Below are positions 45,638 to 57,403 of a stretch of 64,000 nt of DNA, piece by piece. Below the pieces are notes generated by a model. It did not search any database. It was given only the letters and a program-made list of their open reading frames with translations, and had not been told where the DNA came from. Positions within the stretch are counted from its first letter, which is position 1, and the number at the start of each line of letters is the position of its first letter. The translations under genes and the position numbers were made by a program. This DNA is from Pseudomonas poae (GTDB lineage: Bacteria > Pseudomonadota > Gammaproteobacteria > Pseudomonadales > Pseudomonadaceae), in NCBI RefSeq assembly GCF_001439785.1, contig NZ_JYLI01000005.1, forward strand, positions 248,001 to 312,000, in the 5' to 3' direction.

Positions 45638-46561
45638 ATGATGAGCGCTAGGCACTTTCTCTCCCTGATGGATTGCACGCCCGAAGAGCTGGTCGGCGTG
45701 ATCCGTCGAGGCATTGAGCTTAAAGACCTGCGTAACCGCGGCGTACTGTTCGAGCCTTTGAAAAACCGCGTGCTCGGGATGATTTTCGAAAAGTCATCGA
45801 CCCGCACCCGCGTGTCGTTCGAAGCCGGCATGATTCAACTGGGTGGCCAAGCCATCTTTCTGTCTTCGCGCGATACGCAACTGGGCCGGGGCGAGACCGT
45901 CGCCGACAGCGCCATCGTCATGTCGAGCATGCTTGACGCCGTGATGATCCGGACCTTTGCCCACAGCACCGTGACCGAATTTTCCGCCAACTCGCGGGTG
46001 CCGGTGATCAACGGCCTGTCCGATGACCTGCACCCCTGCCAGCTGCTGGCCGACATGCAAACCTTCCTTGAACATCGCGGCTCTATCCAGGGCAAGACCG
46101 TGGCCTGGATCGGCGATGGCAACAACATGTGCAACAGCTATATAGAAGCGGCGATCCAGTTCGACTTCCAGCTGCGTGTTGCCTGCCCTGAAGGCTACGA
46201 GCCTGATGCGCGCTTCCTCGAACAAGCCGGCAGCCGCGTCACCCTCGTGCGCGACCCGCGTGAAGCCGTCGCCGGCGCGCACCTGGTGAGCACCGACGTG
46301 TGGACCTCAATGGGCCAGGAAGAAGAAACCGCCAAGCGCCTGGCCCGTTTCGCGCCGTACCAGGTGACCCGCGCCCTGCTCGACCTGGCCGCGCCCGACG
46401 TGCTGTTCATGCATTGCCTGCCGGCGCACCGGGGTGAAGAAATCAGTCTCGACCTGCTCGACGACCAGCGCTCGGTGGCGTGGGACCAGGCCGAAAACCG
46501 CCTGCACGCGCAAAAGGCCCTGCTCGAATTTCTTGTGCCGCCGTCGTACCACCACGCATGA
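45638..46561 (+). CDS. argF: Ornithine carbamoyltransferase, anabolic
   Basis: A 307-residue enzyme making citrulline from ornithine and carbamoyl phosphate. STRTR binds the phosphate (near residue 54), HPCQ and HCLP are the other family motifs. Two ATG codons in a row leave a one-residue doubt on the start. It overlaps the ABC ATPase by four bases. Confidence 0.97.
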   Translation: MMSARHFLSLMDCTPEELVGVIRRGIELKDLRNRGVLFEPLKNRVLGMIFEKSSTRTRVSFEAGMIQLGGQAIFLSSRDTQLGRGETVADSAIVMSSMLDAVMIRTFAHSTVTEFSANSRVPVINGLSDDLHPCQLLADMQTFLEHRGSIQGKTVAWIGDGNNMCNSYIEAAIQFDFQLRVACPEGYEPDARFLEQAGSRVTLVRDPREAVAGAHLVSTDVWTSMGQEEETAKRLARFAPYQVTRALLDLAAPDVLFMHCLPAHRGEEISLDLLDDQRSVAWDQAENRLHAQKALLEFLVPPSYHHA

Positions 46562-47607
46562 GCCAGCCCCTACTGCTGAACCTGCGTAATCTGGCATGCG
46601 GTTATCACGATCAACGGGTGGTACAGAACCTCAATCTGCACCTCAATGCAGGTGATATCGGTTGCCTGCTCGGCTCTTCCGGCTGCGGCAAGACCACCAC
46701 GCTGCGGGCGATTGCCGGGTTCGAACCGGTGCACGAAGGTGAAATCAGCCTGGCCGGCGAAGTCATCTCCAGCGCCGGTTTCACCCTGGCACCGGAGAAA
46801 CGTCGTATCGGCATGGTGTTTCAGGACTACGCCCTGTTTCCCCACCTCAGCGTGGCCGACAACATCGCATTCGGCATTCGCAAGCACCCGCACAAAGACC
46901 GCGTGGTTACCGAACTGCTGGAACTGGTCAACCTCAAGAACCTGGGCAAGCGCTTCCCCCACGAATTGTCCGGTGGTCAGCAACAACGCGTCGCTCTTGC
47001 CCGCGCCCTGGCGCCGGAGCCGCAACTGCTGTTGCTGGATGAGCCCTTCTCCAACCTCGATGGCGAACTGCGGCGCAAGCTCAGCCATGAAGTGCGCGAG
47101 ATTCTCAAGGCGCGCGGCACCAGTGCGATCCTGGTCACCCATGATCAGGAAGAAGCCTTTGCCGTAAGCGATCAGGTGGGCGTGTTCAGGGAAGGCCGCC
47201 TGGAACAGTGGGATACGCCCTACAACCTTTATCACGAACCGCAAACGCCCTACGTCGCCAGTTTTATTGGCCAGGGCTACTTTATCCGTGGCCAATTGAG
47301 CTCGCCGGAATCCGTGCGCACCGAACTGGGTGAGCTGCGCGGCAACCGCGCTTACACCTGGCCTGCCGGAGGCGCGGTGGACGTGCTGCTGCGCCCGGAC
47401 GACATCGTCCATGCGCCGGACAGCGCCCTCAAAGCGCGAATCGTCGGCAAGACCTTCCTCGGCGCCTCGACGCTCTACCGCCTGCAGTTGCCGACCGGCG
47501 CGCAGCTGGAGTCGATTTTCCCAAGCCATGCGGACCATCAGGTGGGTGTGGATGTGGGCATCCGGGTTGCGGCAGAACATCTGGTGCTGTTTCAGGCAGC
47601 ACGCTGA
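46558..47607 (+). CDS. ABC transporter ATP-binding protein, iron(III)/FbpC-like
   Basis: A 349-residue ABC ATPase: Walker [10 protein letters not shown] (near 39), Q-loop [12 protein letters not shown], signature LSGGQQQR, Walker B LLLLDEP, then a TOBE-type C-terminal domain with [11 protein letters not shown]. The sequence resembles FbpC-type iron or spermidine/putrescine importers. No permease or binding protein gene is adjacent. It is coupled to argF (ATGA), the order of PA3537-PA3538. Confidence 0.88.
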   Translation: MSQPLLLNLRNLACGYHDQRVVQNLNLHLNAGDIGCLLGSSGCGKTTTLRAIAGFEPVHEGEISLAGEVISSAGFTLAPEKRRIGMVFQDYALFPHLSVADNIAFGIRKHPHKDRVVTELLELVNLKNLGKRFPHELSGGQQQRVALARALAPEPQLLLLDEPFSNLDGELRRKLSHEVREILKARGTSAILVTHDQEEAFAVSDQVGVFREGRLEQWDTPYNLYHEPQTPYVASFIGQGYFIRGQLSSPESVRTELGELRGNRAYTWPAGGAVDVLLRPDDIVHAPDSALKARIVGKTFLGASTLYRLQLPTGAQLESIFPSHADHQVGVDVGIRVAAEHLVLFQAAR

Positions 47608-47658
47608 ATATGGGAGGGGGCTTGCGCCTTCCCATAGTGGATTTTCATTGGCTCGAAA

Positions 47659-48129
47659 TCACATCCTGCCAATCGGCGCGAAGGTGGCCTGGGTGTTTTC
47701 GGCCAGCGCCAAAGCTGTCAATTCCACTTCCAGCCCTCGCCTTCCCGCACTCACAAAAATCGTCGCAAGTGGCTGCGCCGTCACATCGATAAATGTGCGC
47801 AAACGCTTTTTCTGCCCCAAAGGACTGATTCCCCCCAGCAAATAACCGGTGGAGCGCTGCGCCGCCGCCGGGTCGGCCATTTCGACTTTTTTCACTCCCG
47901 CCGCCTGCGCCAGGGCCTTGAGGTCCAGACTTCCGACGACCGGCACCACCGCCACCAGCAACTCGCCCTTTTCACTGCTGGCCAGCAGGGTTTTGAACAC
48001 CCGCGCCGGATCAAGGCCCAATTTCTCTGCGGCCTCCAGACCATATGAAGCCGACTTGGGATCGTGCTCGTAACTGTGGATGCGATGTTCGGCGCGAACT
48101 TTTTTCAACAGATCCAATGCGGGGGTCAT
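47659..48129 (-). CDS. ybaK: Cys-tRNA(Pro)/Cys-tRNA(Cys) deacylase YbaK
   Basis: A 156-residue YbaK/EbsC-family protein that clears mischarged Cys-tRNA-Pro. The key Lys lies in ARVFKTLLA, and the family segment GYLLGGISPLGQKKRL is present. GGAG precedes ATG 48129. The longer upstream frame has no homology. Confidence 0.93.
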   Translation of the reverse strand: MTPALDLLKKVRAEHRIHSYEHDPKSASYGLEAAEKLGLDPARVFKTLLASSEKGELLVAVVPVVGSLDLKALAQAAGVKKVEMADPAAAQRSTGYLLGGISPLGQKKRLRTFIDVTAQPLATIFVSAGRRGLEVELTALALAENTQATFAPIGRM

Positions 48130-48314
48130 GATGTCTCCAGTCGGGGCAAACAGAGGGTCGATTTTAAGCCAAGCCCCTGTAAAACGCTCTAGTGCGGCCC
48201 CCGCGTGCGCGGATAATTTCTGCTGCAAGCGTGATCATTCATCAGACCAATAGTTGGAAAATGACTGACAGTTCACTTTCGACCTTTGACAGCCGTCATT
48301 CTTGTCTATATTTT

Positions 48315-48326
48315 TTCGTTTCCGAA
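48315..48326 (+). promoter_or_regulatory. Possible GlpR-type half-site pair upstream of glpF
   Basis: TTCG-TTTC-CGAA, a dyad with the TTCG/CGAA core of GlpR operators, 130 bp before glpF. Support is weak. The rest of the 48130-48457 gap shows nothing else certain. Confidence 0.35.
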
Positions 48327-48457
48327 TACTGTAGGAATGGTTTCCGCAGTATCGCAGCAGTAAGCCGTGGCGTGGATGGGGATCCTCGTCATTGGTGAAA
48401 ATCGCGCAAGGCCCAACGAGGCCGTACGCCAGACAAGAACAACAAATGAGGTTTTCC

Positions 48458-50894
<2,437 letters not shown>

Positions 50895-50989
50895 GCCATA
50901 GGCGGGACCCTGCCGGGGTTCCAACTGGTCGGGAGCAGATTCCTGCGGCATCATGGGCCACTTTTGTACGGCAGCCCAAAGGACGCCCC

Positions 50990-51745
50990 ATGAATCTGCC
51001 TCCCCGCCAGCAACACATCCTCGAACTGGTCCGCGAACGCGGCTATGTCAGTATCGAGGAAATGGCGCAGTTGTTCGTTGTCACCCCACAAACCATCCGC
51101 CGCGATATCAATCAATTGGCGGATGCCAATCTGTTGCGCCGCTACCACGGCGGCGCAGCCTATGATTCCAGCGTCGAAAACACCGCCTACGCCATGCGAG
51201 CCGACCAGATGCGCGACGAGAAACAGCGCATCGGCGAAGCCATCGCCGCGCAAATCCCCGATCACGCCTCGCTGTTCATCAACATCGGCACCACCACCGA
51301 ATCCATCGCCCGTGCGCTGCTCAATCACAACCACCTGAAAATCATCACCAATAACCTCAACGTCGCCACCATGCTGAGTGCCAAGGACGACTTCGACGTG
51401 CTGTTGACCGGCGGCAACGTGCGCCGTGACGGCGGCGTGGTGGGCCAGGCCAGCGTGGATTTCATCAACCAGTTCAAGGTCGACTTCGCGCTGGTGGGTA
51501 TCAGCGGGATTGACGAGGACGGCAGCCTGCTGGATTTCGACTACCAGGAAGTGCGCGTGTCACAGGCGATCATTGCGAACGCCCGCCAGGTGATTCTGGC
51601 GGCGGACTCCAGCAAATTCGGGCGCAATGCCATGATTCGCCTGGGGCCGATCAGTCTGGTGGATTGCCTGGTAACCGATCAACAACCGGTGCCGGCATTG
51701 GTGCAGTTGTTAAATGAGCACAAGGTCAGGCTGGAAGTGGTGTAG
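50990..51745 (+). CDS. glpR: Glycerol-3-phosphate regulon repressor
   Basis: A 251-residue DeoR-family repressor: N-terminal helix-turn-helix ([23 protein letters not shown]), then a sugar-phosphate-sensing domain with [10 protein letters not shown] and [10 protein letters not shown]. Glycerol-3-phosphate is the expected inducer. It lies between glpK and glpD, the Pseudomonas order. Confidence 0.96.
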   Translation: MNLPPRQQHILELVRERGYVSIEEMAQLFVVTPQTIRRDINQLADANLLRRYHGGAAYDSSVENTAYAMRADQMRDEKQRIGEAIAAQIPDHASLFINIGTTTESIARALLNHNHLKIITNNLNVATMLSAKDDFDVLLTGGNVRRDGGVVGQASVDFINQFKVDFALVGISGIDEDGSLLDFDYQEVRVSQAIIANARQVILAADSSKFGRNAMIRLGPISLVDCLVTDQQPVPALVQLLNEHKVRLEVV

Positions 51746-51755
51746 CGCCTGTACC

Positions 51756-51849
51756 GCCGCCTTCGCGGGCATGCCCGCTCCCACATTTGACCGAGTTCCC
51801 TCATGAGAACGCGGGTTAAGGTGGGAGCGGGCTTGCCCGCGAAGGCGGT
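51756..51849. repeat. REPIN between glpR and glpD
   Basis: GCCTTCGCGGGC-ATGCCCGCTCCCAC on the left is mirrored by GTGGGAGCGGGCTTGCCCGCGAAGGC on the right. It is an inverted pair of REPs of the same family as the one at 16252-16339. Confidence 0.9.
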
Positions 51850-51970
51850 CTATGCAAAAACCTTCCTCAAGCCCACGTTCACAAATTTCCCCTCGCCTGC
51901 CCTTCGATGAATTTTTTCAATCGAAGTCGACTGGCTGTGCCCGCGTTTATCAGCTACCATTTTCGCAAAT

Positions 51971-51984
51971 GAACATTAATGTTC
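51971..51984 (+). promoter_or_regulatory. GlpR-operator-like palindrome before glpD
   Basis: GAACATTAATGTTC is a perfect 14-bp palindrome followed by GAATTC, 35 bp before the glpD start. It matches the ATGTTCG/CGAACAT type of GlpR sites. Confidence 0.65.
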
Positions 51985-52018
51985 GAATTCCAATACAAAA
52001 TGATTGCGAGGCCAGCCG

Positions 52019-53554
52019 ATGAACCCTTCTACCTTGCCTGCTCCACCCCTTGCCGAAGTCTATGACGTTGCCGTAATCGGTGGCGGGATCAATGGCGTCG
52101 GGATCGCAGCAGACGCAGCCGGGCGCGGTTTGTCGGTATTCCTTTGCGAAAAGGACGACCTGGCCAGCCACACCTCTTCAGCCAGCAGCAAGTTGATCCA
52201 CGGTGGCCTGCGCTACCTGGAACACTACGAGTTCCGCCTGGTGCGCGAAGCGCTGGCCGAACGTGAAGTGCTGCTGGCCAAGGCACCGCACATCGTCAAG
52301 CAGATGCGCTTCGTGCTACCGCACCGTCCTCACCTGCGCCCTGCGTGGATGATTCGCGCCGGTCTGTTCCTTTACGACAACCTGGGCAAGCGCGAGAAAC
52401 TCGCTGGCTCCAAGAGCCTCACCTTCGGCGCCGACAGCCCGCTGAAAAGCGAAATCACCAAAGGCTTCGAATATTCCGACTGCTGGGTCGACGATGCCCG
52501 CCTGGTGGTGCTCAACGCCATGGCCGCACGTGAGAAAGGTGCGCACATTCACACCCAGACCCGCTGCGTCAGCGCGCACCGCAGCCAGGGCGTGTGGGAA
52601 ATGAACATGGAGCGCGCCGACGGCAGCCTGTTTTCGATTCGTGCCAAGGCGCTGGTGAATGCCGCCGGCCCATGGGTTGCCAAGTTCATTCGCGACGACC
52701 TCAAGCTGGATTCGCCTTATGGCATCCGCCTGATCCAGGGCAGCCACCTGATCGTGCCGAAACTCTACGAAGGCGCTCACGCACACATCCTGCAAAACGA
52801 AGACCAGCGCATCGTCTTCACGATTCCGTACCTGAACGATCTGACCATCATTGGCACCACCGACCGTGAATACGACGGCGACCCGGCCAAGGTGGCAGTC
52901 ACCGAAGGCGAAACCGACTACATGCTCAACGTGGTCAACGCGCACTTCAAAAAACAGCTGAGCCGCGACGACATCGTCCACACCTACTCGGGCGTGCGCC
53001 CGCTGTGCAACGACGAGTCGGACAACCCATCGGCCATCACCCGCGATTACACCCTGTCGCTGTCCGGCGGCACGGGCGAGGCGCCTATCCTGTCGGTGTT
53101 CGGCGGCAAGCTGACCACCTATCGCAAGCTGGCCGAGTCGGCCATGGCTCAACTGGCCCCCTACTTCGCGCAGATGCGCCCAAGCTGGACTGCCACCGCC
53201 AGCCTGCCGGGCGGTGAAGACATGACCACGCCGCAAGCGCTGGCCGACGCCATTGGCAAAAAATTCGACTGGGTGCCAAGTGAACTCGCGCGCCGTTGGT
53301 CAGTGACCTACGGCAGCCGCACCTGGCGTTTGCTGGAAGGCGTGCAATCGCTGGCAGACCTGGGCGAGCACCTGGGTGGCGGCCTGTATACCCGCGAGGT
53401 CGATTACCTGTGCGCCGAAGAATGGGTGACCCAGCCCCAGGATGTGCTGTGGCGCCGGACCAAACTTGGCCTCTCCACCACCCCGGAAGAACAGGAAAAC
53501 CTGCAGCGTTATCTGTCCAAGGTCGAGCAAAACCGCAAGATCGAAGCCGCCTGA
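52019..53554 (+). CDS. glpD: Aerobic glycerol-3-phosphate dehydrogenase
   Basis: A 511-residue membrane-associated flavoprotein oxidising glycerol-3-phosphate to dihydroxyacetone phosphate and feeding quinone. FAD-binding GGGINGVGIAADAAGRG lies near residue 22. The segments SSKLIHGGLRYLEHYEF and TYSGVRPL are typical. GAGG precedes ATG 52019. Confidence 0.97.
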   Translation: MNPSTLPAPPLAEVYDVAVIGGGINGVGIAADAAGRGLSVFLCEKDDLASHTSSASSKLIHGGLRYLEHYEFRLVREALAEREVLLAKAPHIVKQMRFVLPHRPHLRPAWMIRAGLFLYDNLGKREKLAGSKSLTFGADSPLKSEITKGFEYSDCWVDDARLVVLNAMAAREKGAHIHTQTRCVSAHRSQGVWEMNMERADGSLFSIRAKALVNAAGPWVAKFIRDDLKLDSPYGIRLIQGSHLIVPKLYEGAHAHILQNEDQRIVFTIPYLNDLTIIGTTDREYDGDPAKVAVTEGETDYMLNVVNAHFKKQLSRDDIVHTYSGVRPLCNDESDNPSAITRDYTLSLSGGTGEAPILSVFGGKLTTYRKLAESAMAQLAPYFAQMRPSWTATASLPGGEDMTTPQALADAIGKKFDWVPSELARRWSVTYGSRTWRLLEGVQSLADLGEHLGGGLYTREVDYLCAEEWVTQPQDVLWRRTKLGLSTTPEEQENLQRYLSKVEQNRKIEAA

Positions 53555-53557
53555 CCT

Positions 53558-53587
53558 GTGCGGGAGCGAGCGCACTCGCTCCCGCAC
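53558..53587 (+). terminator. Hairpin after glpD
   Basis: GTGCGGGAGCGAG-CGCA-CTCGCTCCCGCAC is a perfect 13-pair stem three bases after the stop. It lacks a T run, so it may act as a REP-type 3' stabiliser. Confidence 0.65.
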
Positions 53588-53589
53588 CA

Positions 53590-53603
53590 TTCGGTTTTCC
53601 GAA
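53590..53603 (+). promoter_or_regulatory. AauR binding site 1
   Basis: TTCGG-TTTT-CCGAA is a perfect match to the TTCGG-N4-CCGAA motif described for AauR, 120 bp before the sigma-54 promoter of aatJ. Confidence 0.85.
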
Positions 53604-53620
53604 CGCCCGCCCCCTCCCCA

Positions 53621-53634
53621 TTCGGTTTGCCGTA
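53621..53634 (+). promoter_or_regulatory. AauR binding site 2
   Basis: TTCGG-TTTG-CCGTA differs by one base from the motif. It is 31 bp from site 1, about three helical turns, suiting an oligomeric enhancer-binding protein. Confidence 0.75.
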
Positions 53635-53710
53635 CTTGCCCGCAGCAAATCCGCTGTCACACAAAGTTAATTCCTATATAAATCAGCGCATTAATCTTCT
53701 ACCGCCGGTC

Positions 53711-53726
53711 TGGCACGACTCATGCT
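53711..53726 (+). promoter_or_regulatory. Sigma-54 promoter of the aatJQMP operon
   Basis: TGGCACGACTCATGCT has GG and GC at the required 10-base spacing (consensus TGGCACG-N4-TTGC, one mismatch). Expected start is near 53737. Confidence 0.82.
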
Positions 53727-53838
53727 CTACACTTCCCAACGATTGCCCAGGGCCTCCCAGCAGCCGTTATGGGCATTCGCCGTACAAGAGAGCCGCCTAT
53801 CCGGCTTCATAAAAAAAACAAATGTCGAGGAAGTATTG

Positions 53839-54765
53839 ATGCGCATCGTTCCCCATATCCTGGGCGCAGCTATCGCTGCTGCTCTGATCAGCACTCCAGT
53901 GTTCGCCGCCGAACTCACCGGCACGCTGAAGAAAATCAACGACTCCGGCACCATCACTCTCGCGCACCGCGACAGCTCCATTCCGTTTTCCTACATCGCG
54001 GATGGTTCGGGCAAACCTGTGGGCTACTCCCACGACATTCAGCTGGCTATCGTTGAAGCCCTGAAAAAAGACCTGAACAAGCCCGACCTGAAGACCAAGT
54101 ACAACCTGGTCACCTCGCAAACCCGCATCCCGCTGATCCAGAATGGCACCGCGGACCTGGAATGCGGCTCCACCACCAACAATGCCGAACGCGCCCAACA
54201 GGTCGACTTCACCACCAACATCTTCGAAATCGGCACCCGCTTGCTGGTCAAGAAAGACAAGGATGGCAAGCCGTCCTACGGTGATTTCGCCGACCTCAAA
54301 GGCAAGAACGTCGTGACCACCGCCGGCACCACGTCCGAGCGCATCATCAAAGCGATGAACGCCGACAAGCAGATGGGCATGAACGTCATCTCCGCCAAAG
54401 ACCATGGCGAATCCTTCCAGATGCTCGAAAGCGGCCGCGCCGTAGCATTCATGATGGACGACGCCCTGCTGGCCGGTGAAGAAGCCAAGGCCAAGAAGCC
54501 GGACGACTGGGTCATCACCGGTACGCCACAATCCTTCGAGGCCTATGCCTGCATGGTTCGCAAGGAAGACCCGGCCTTCAAGAAAGCCGTGGATGACGCT
54601 ATCGTCGGCCTGTTCAAATCCGGCGAGATCAACAAGATCTACAGCAAGTGGTTCGAAAGCCCGATTCCACCCAAAGGCCTGAACCTGAACTTCCCGATGA
54701 GTGACAAGGTTAAAGAGCTGATCGCCAACCCAAGCGACAAGCCGGCGCCCGACGTAAAAATCTGA
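53839..54765 (+). CDS. aatJ: Glutamate/aspartate ABC transporter, periplasmic binding protein
   Basis: A 308-residue periplasmic binding protein with a signal peptide (about 1-23, ending VFA) and the polar amino acid binding fold (ITLAHRDSSIPFSYI, then LECGSTTNNAERA). It binds acidic amino acids for AatQMP. GAGGAA precedes ATG 53839. It is the first gene of an operon behind AauR sites and a sigma-54 promoter. Confidence 0.94.
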   Translation: MRIVPHILGAAIAAALISTPVFAAELTGTLKKINDSGTITLAHRDSSIPFSYIADGSGKPVGYSHDIQLAIVEALKKDLNKPDLKTKYNLVTSQTRIPLIQNGTADLECGSTTNNAERAQQVDFTTNIFEIGTRLLVKKDKDGKPSYGDFADLKGKNVVTTAGTTSERIIKAMNADKQMGMNVISAKDHGESFQMLESGRAVAFMMDDALLAGEEAKAKKPDDWVITGTPQSFEAYACMVRKEDPAFKKAVDDAIVGLFKSGEINKIYSKWFESPIPPKGLNLNFPMSDKVKELIANPSDKPAPDVKI

Positions 54766-54783
54766 CACCGAACTAACCTTATC

Positions 54784-54811
54784 GCCTGAGGGAGCCCACC
54801 CTCCCTCAGGC
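54784..54811 (+). terminator. Hairpin between aatJ and aatQ
   Basis: GCCTGAGGGAG-CCCACC-CTCCCTCAGGC, 11 perfect pairs, no T run. Such hairpins protect the upstream message and let the binding protein be made in excess over the permeases. Confidence 0.75.
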
Positions 54812-54960
54812 ATCTGTTACTACCTGCTGGCTGTATTTTTGGAACACTCGACCTGGCGGTTTCCGAGCCGATCGCGTGTGCCTGGCATTCAATGTCGGGC
54901 GGGAATGGACTTTCCCCAAGCGGGTGCTTGTACATCGATCGATTTCGAGGGGAGACCCTA

Positions 54961-55707
54961 ATGAATTACAACTGGGACTGGGGCGTGTTCTTCAAGTCCA
55001 CCGGCGTTGGCAGCGAGACCTATCTCGACTGGTACATCGCGGGCCTGGGCTGGACCATTGCCATCGCCGTCGTGGCATGGATTATCGCCTTGCTGCTGGG
55101 GTCCATTCTGGGCGTCATGCGCACCGTGCCAAATCGCCTCGTGGCGGGCATTGCGACCTGCTACGTCGAACTGTTTCGCAACGTGCCGCTGCTGGTTCAG
55201 CTGTTCATCTGGTATTTCCTGATACCCGACCTGCTGCCGCAAGGCCTGCAGGACTGGTACAAACAGGACCTCAACCCGACCACCTCGGCCTACCTCAGCG
55301 TCGTCGTGTGCCTGGGCCTGTTCACCGCCGCTCGTGTTTGCGAGCAAGTGCGCACCGGTATCCAGGCGCTGCCACGCGGCCAGGAATCCGCAGCACGCGC
55401 CATGGGCTTCAAGCTGCCGCAGATCTACTGGAACGTGCTGTTGCCCCAGGCCTACCGCATCATCATTCCGCCGCTCACCTCCGAATTCCTCAACGTCTTC
55501 AAGAACTCCTCCGTGGCGTCCCTGATCGGCCTGATGGAACTGCTGGCGCAAACCAAACAGACCGCCGAATTTTCGGCCAACCTGTTTGAAGCCTTCACCT
55601 TGGCCACGCTGATCTACTTCACCCTGAACATGAGCCTGATGCTGCTGATGCGCGTGGTCGAGAAGAAAGTCGCCGTGCCCGGCCTGATCTCTGTGGGGGG
55701 CAAATAA
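54961..55707 (+). CDS. aatQ: Glutamate/aspartate ABC transporter permease, GltJ-like
   Basis: A 248-residue inner-membrane permease of the His/Glu/Gln family, with several membrane spans and the EAA-type loop (EQVRTGIQALPRGQESAARAMG). GGGGAG precedes ATG 54961. Its stop overlaps the next start (TAATG). Confidence 0.94.
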   Translation: MNYNWDWGVFFKSTGVGSETYLDWYIAGLGWTIAIAVVAWIIALLLGSILGVMRTVPNRLVAGIATCYVELFRNVPLLVQLFIWYFLIPDLLPQGLQDWYKQDLNPTTSAYLSVVVCLGLFTAARVCEQVRTGIQALPRGQESAARAMGFKLPQIYWNVLLPQAYRIIIPPLTSEFLNVFKNSSVASLIGLMELLAQTKQTAEFSANLFEAFTLATLIYFTLNMSLMLLMRVVEKKVAVPGLISVGGK

Positions 55708-56378
55708 TGGAACTTGATTTCAGCGGTATCATCCCCGCCATCCCGGGCCTGTGGAACGGCATGGTCATGACCTTGCAGTTGATGGTCATGGGCGTCATCG
55801 GCGGCATCGCACTGGGCACGGTACTGGCGCTGATGCGCCTGTCGTCGAGCAAACTGCTCTCGCGTGTGGCCGGCGCCTATGTGAACTACTTCCGCTCGAT
55901 CCCGCTGCTGCTGGTGATCACCTGGTTCTACCTGGCGGTGCCGTTCGTGTTGCGCTGGATCACCGGCGAAGACACACCCATTGGTGCGTTCACCTCCTGC
56001 GTCGTGGCCTTCATGATGTTCGAAGCCGCCTACTTCTGCGAAATCGTGCGGGCAGGCGTGCAGTCGATCCCCAAGGGCCAGATGGCCGCCGCACAAGCGA
56101 TGGGCATGACCTACGGACAGACCATGCGCCTGATCATCCTGCCCCAGGCGTTCCGCAAGATGACCCCGTTGCTGCTGCAACAGTCGATCATCCTGTTCCA
56201 GGACACCTCGCTGGTCTACACCGTGGGCCTGGTGGACTTCCTCAACTCCGCCCGCTCCAACGGCGACATCATCGGTCGTTCCAATGAGTTCCTGATCTTC
56301 GCCGGTGTCGTCTACTTCATCATCAGCTTTTCCGCCTCGCTGCTGGTCAAGCGTCTGCAAAAAAGGTTTGCCGTATGA
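55707..56378 (+). CDS. aatM: Glutamate/aspartate ABC transporter permease, GltK-like
   Basis: A 223-residue partner permease with about five membrane spans and the EAA loop ([22 protein letters not shown]). It is coupled at both ends: TAATG with aatQ and ATGA with aatP. Confidence 0.94.
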   Translation: MELDFSGIIPAIPGLWNGMVMTLQLMVMGVIGGIALGTVLALMRLSSSKLLSRVAGAYVNYFRSIPLLLVITWFYLAVPFVLRWITGEDTPIGAFTSCVVAFMMFEAAYFCEIVRAGVQSIPKGQMAAAQAMGMTYGQTMRLIILPQAFRKMTPLLLQQSIILFQDTSLVYTVGLVDFLNSARSNGDIIGRSNEFLIFAGVVYFIISFSASLLVKRLQKRFAV

Positions 56379-57109
56379 TCTCTATCAAGAACATCAACAA
56401 GTGGTATGGCGACTTCCAGGTGCTGACCGATTGCAGCACCGAGGTTAAAAAAGGCGAAGTGATCGTGGTGTGCGGGCCGTCCGGCTCGGGCAAATCCACC
56501 CTGATCAAATGCGTGAACGCGCTGGAACCGTTCCAGAAGGGTGACGTAGTCGTCGACGGCACCTCCATCGCCGACCCGAAGACCAACCTGCCCAAACTGC
56601 GCTCGCGGGTGGGCATGGTGTTCCAGCACTTCGAGCTGTTCCCGCACCTCACCATCACCGAAAACCTGACCATCGCGCAGATCAAGGTACTGGGCCGCAG
56701 CAAGGAAGAGGCCACCCAAAAGGGCCTGCAACTGCTTGAGCGGGTTGGCCTGTCGGCCCACGCTCACAAGCACCCCGGCCAACTGTCCGGCGGACAGCAG
56801 CAACGTGTTGCCATTGCCCGCGCATTGGCCATGGACCCGATCGTCATGCTGTTCGACGAACCGACTTCGGCCCTCGACCCGGAAATGGTCAACGAGGTGC
56901 TCGACGTGATGGTGCAACTGGCGCAGGAAGGCATGACCATGATGTGCGTGACCCACGAAATGGGTTTTGCGCGCAAAGTGGCCGACCGCGTGATCTTCAT
57001 GGACGCCGGCAAGATCATCGAAGACTGCCCGAAAGAGGAATTCTTCGGCGACATCAGCGCCCGCTCCGAACGCGCACAGCACTTCCTCGAGAAAATCCTG
57101 CAGCACTGA
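56375..57109 (+). CDS. aatP: Glutamate/aspartate ABC transporter ATP-binding protein
   Basis: A 244-residue ATPase: Walker [10 protein letters not shown] (near 34), signature LSGGQQQR, Walker [15 protein letters not shown], and the His switch in CVTHEMGF. It powers AatJQM. It is the last gene of the operon. Confidence 0.96.
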   Translation: MISIKNINKWYGDFQVLTDCSTEVKKGEVIVVCGPSGSGKSTLIKCVNALEPFQKGDVVVDGTSIADPKTNLPKLRSRVGMVFQHFELFPHLTITENLTIAQIKVLGRSKEEATQKGLQLLERVGLSAHAHKHPGQLSGGQQQRVAIARALAMDPIVMLFDEPTSALDPEMVNEVLDVMVQLAQEGMTMMCVTHEMGFARKVADRVIFMDAGKIIEDCPKEEFFGDISARSERAQHFLEKILQH

Positions 57110-57156
57110 GTCTTGCATCACTTTGTGGGTGTGGCTATTTGTTGTGAGCACACCTG

Positions 57157-57323
57157 TTGTGGCGAGCGGGCTTGCCCCGCGTTGGGGCGCGAAGCGCCCC
57201 CAATCCAGCAACACGCGGTGTACCTGATACGGCTCAGCGCCTGGTTTTGGGGCTGCTGCGCAGCCCAGCGCAGGACAAGCCTGCTCGCCACAGGGAATCT
57301 GCGCTTAACTGGACGGCATTAGG
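57157..57323. repeat. REP-rich palindromic repeat, copy 2
   Basis: It is nearly the same sequence as 45206-45371 (TTGTGGCGAGCGGGCTTG on the left, CAAGCCTGCTCGCCACA on the right). Extra REP halves follow at 57322-57365. Together they fill the gap between aatP and the kinase gene. Confidence 0.88.
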
Positions 57324-57403
57324 GCTTGCCCGCTCGCCACAACAAGCCCGCTCGCCAGCGGGCAAGCACCGTAAGCACAACTGGTTGACCCAAGGCATCT
57401 GTG

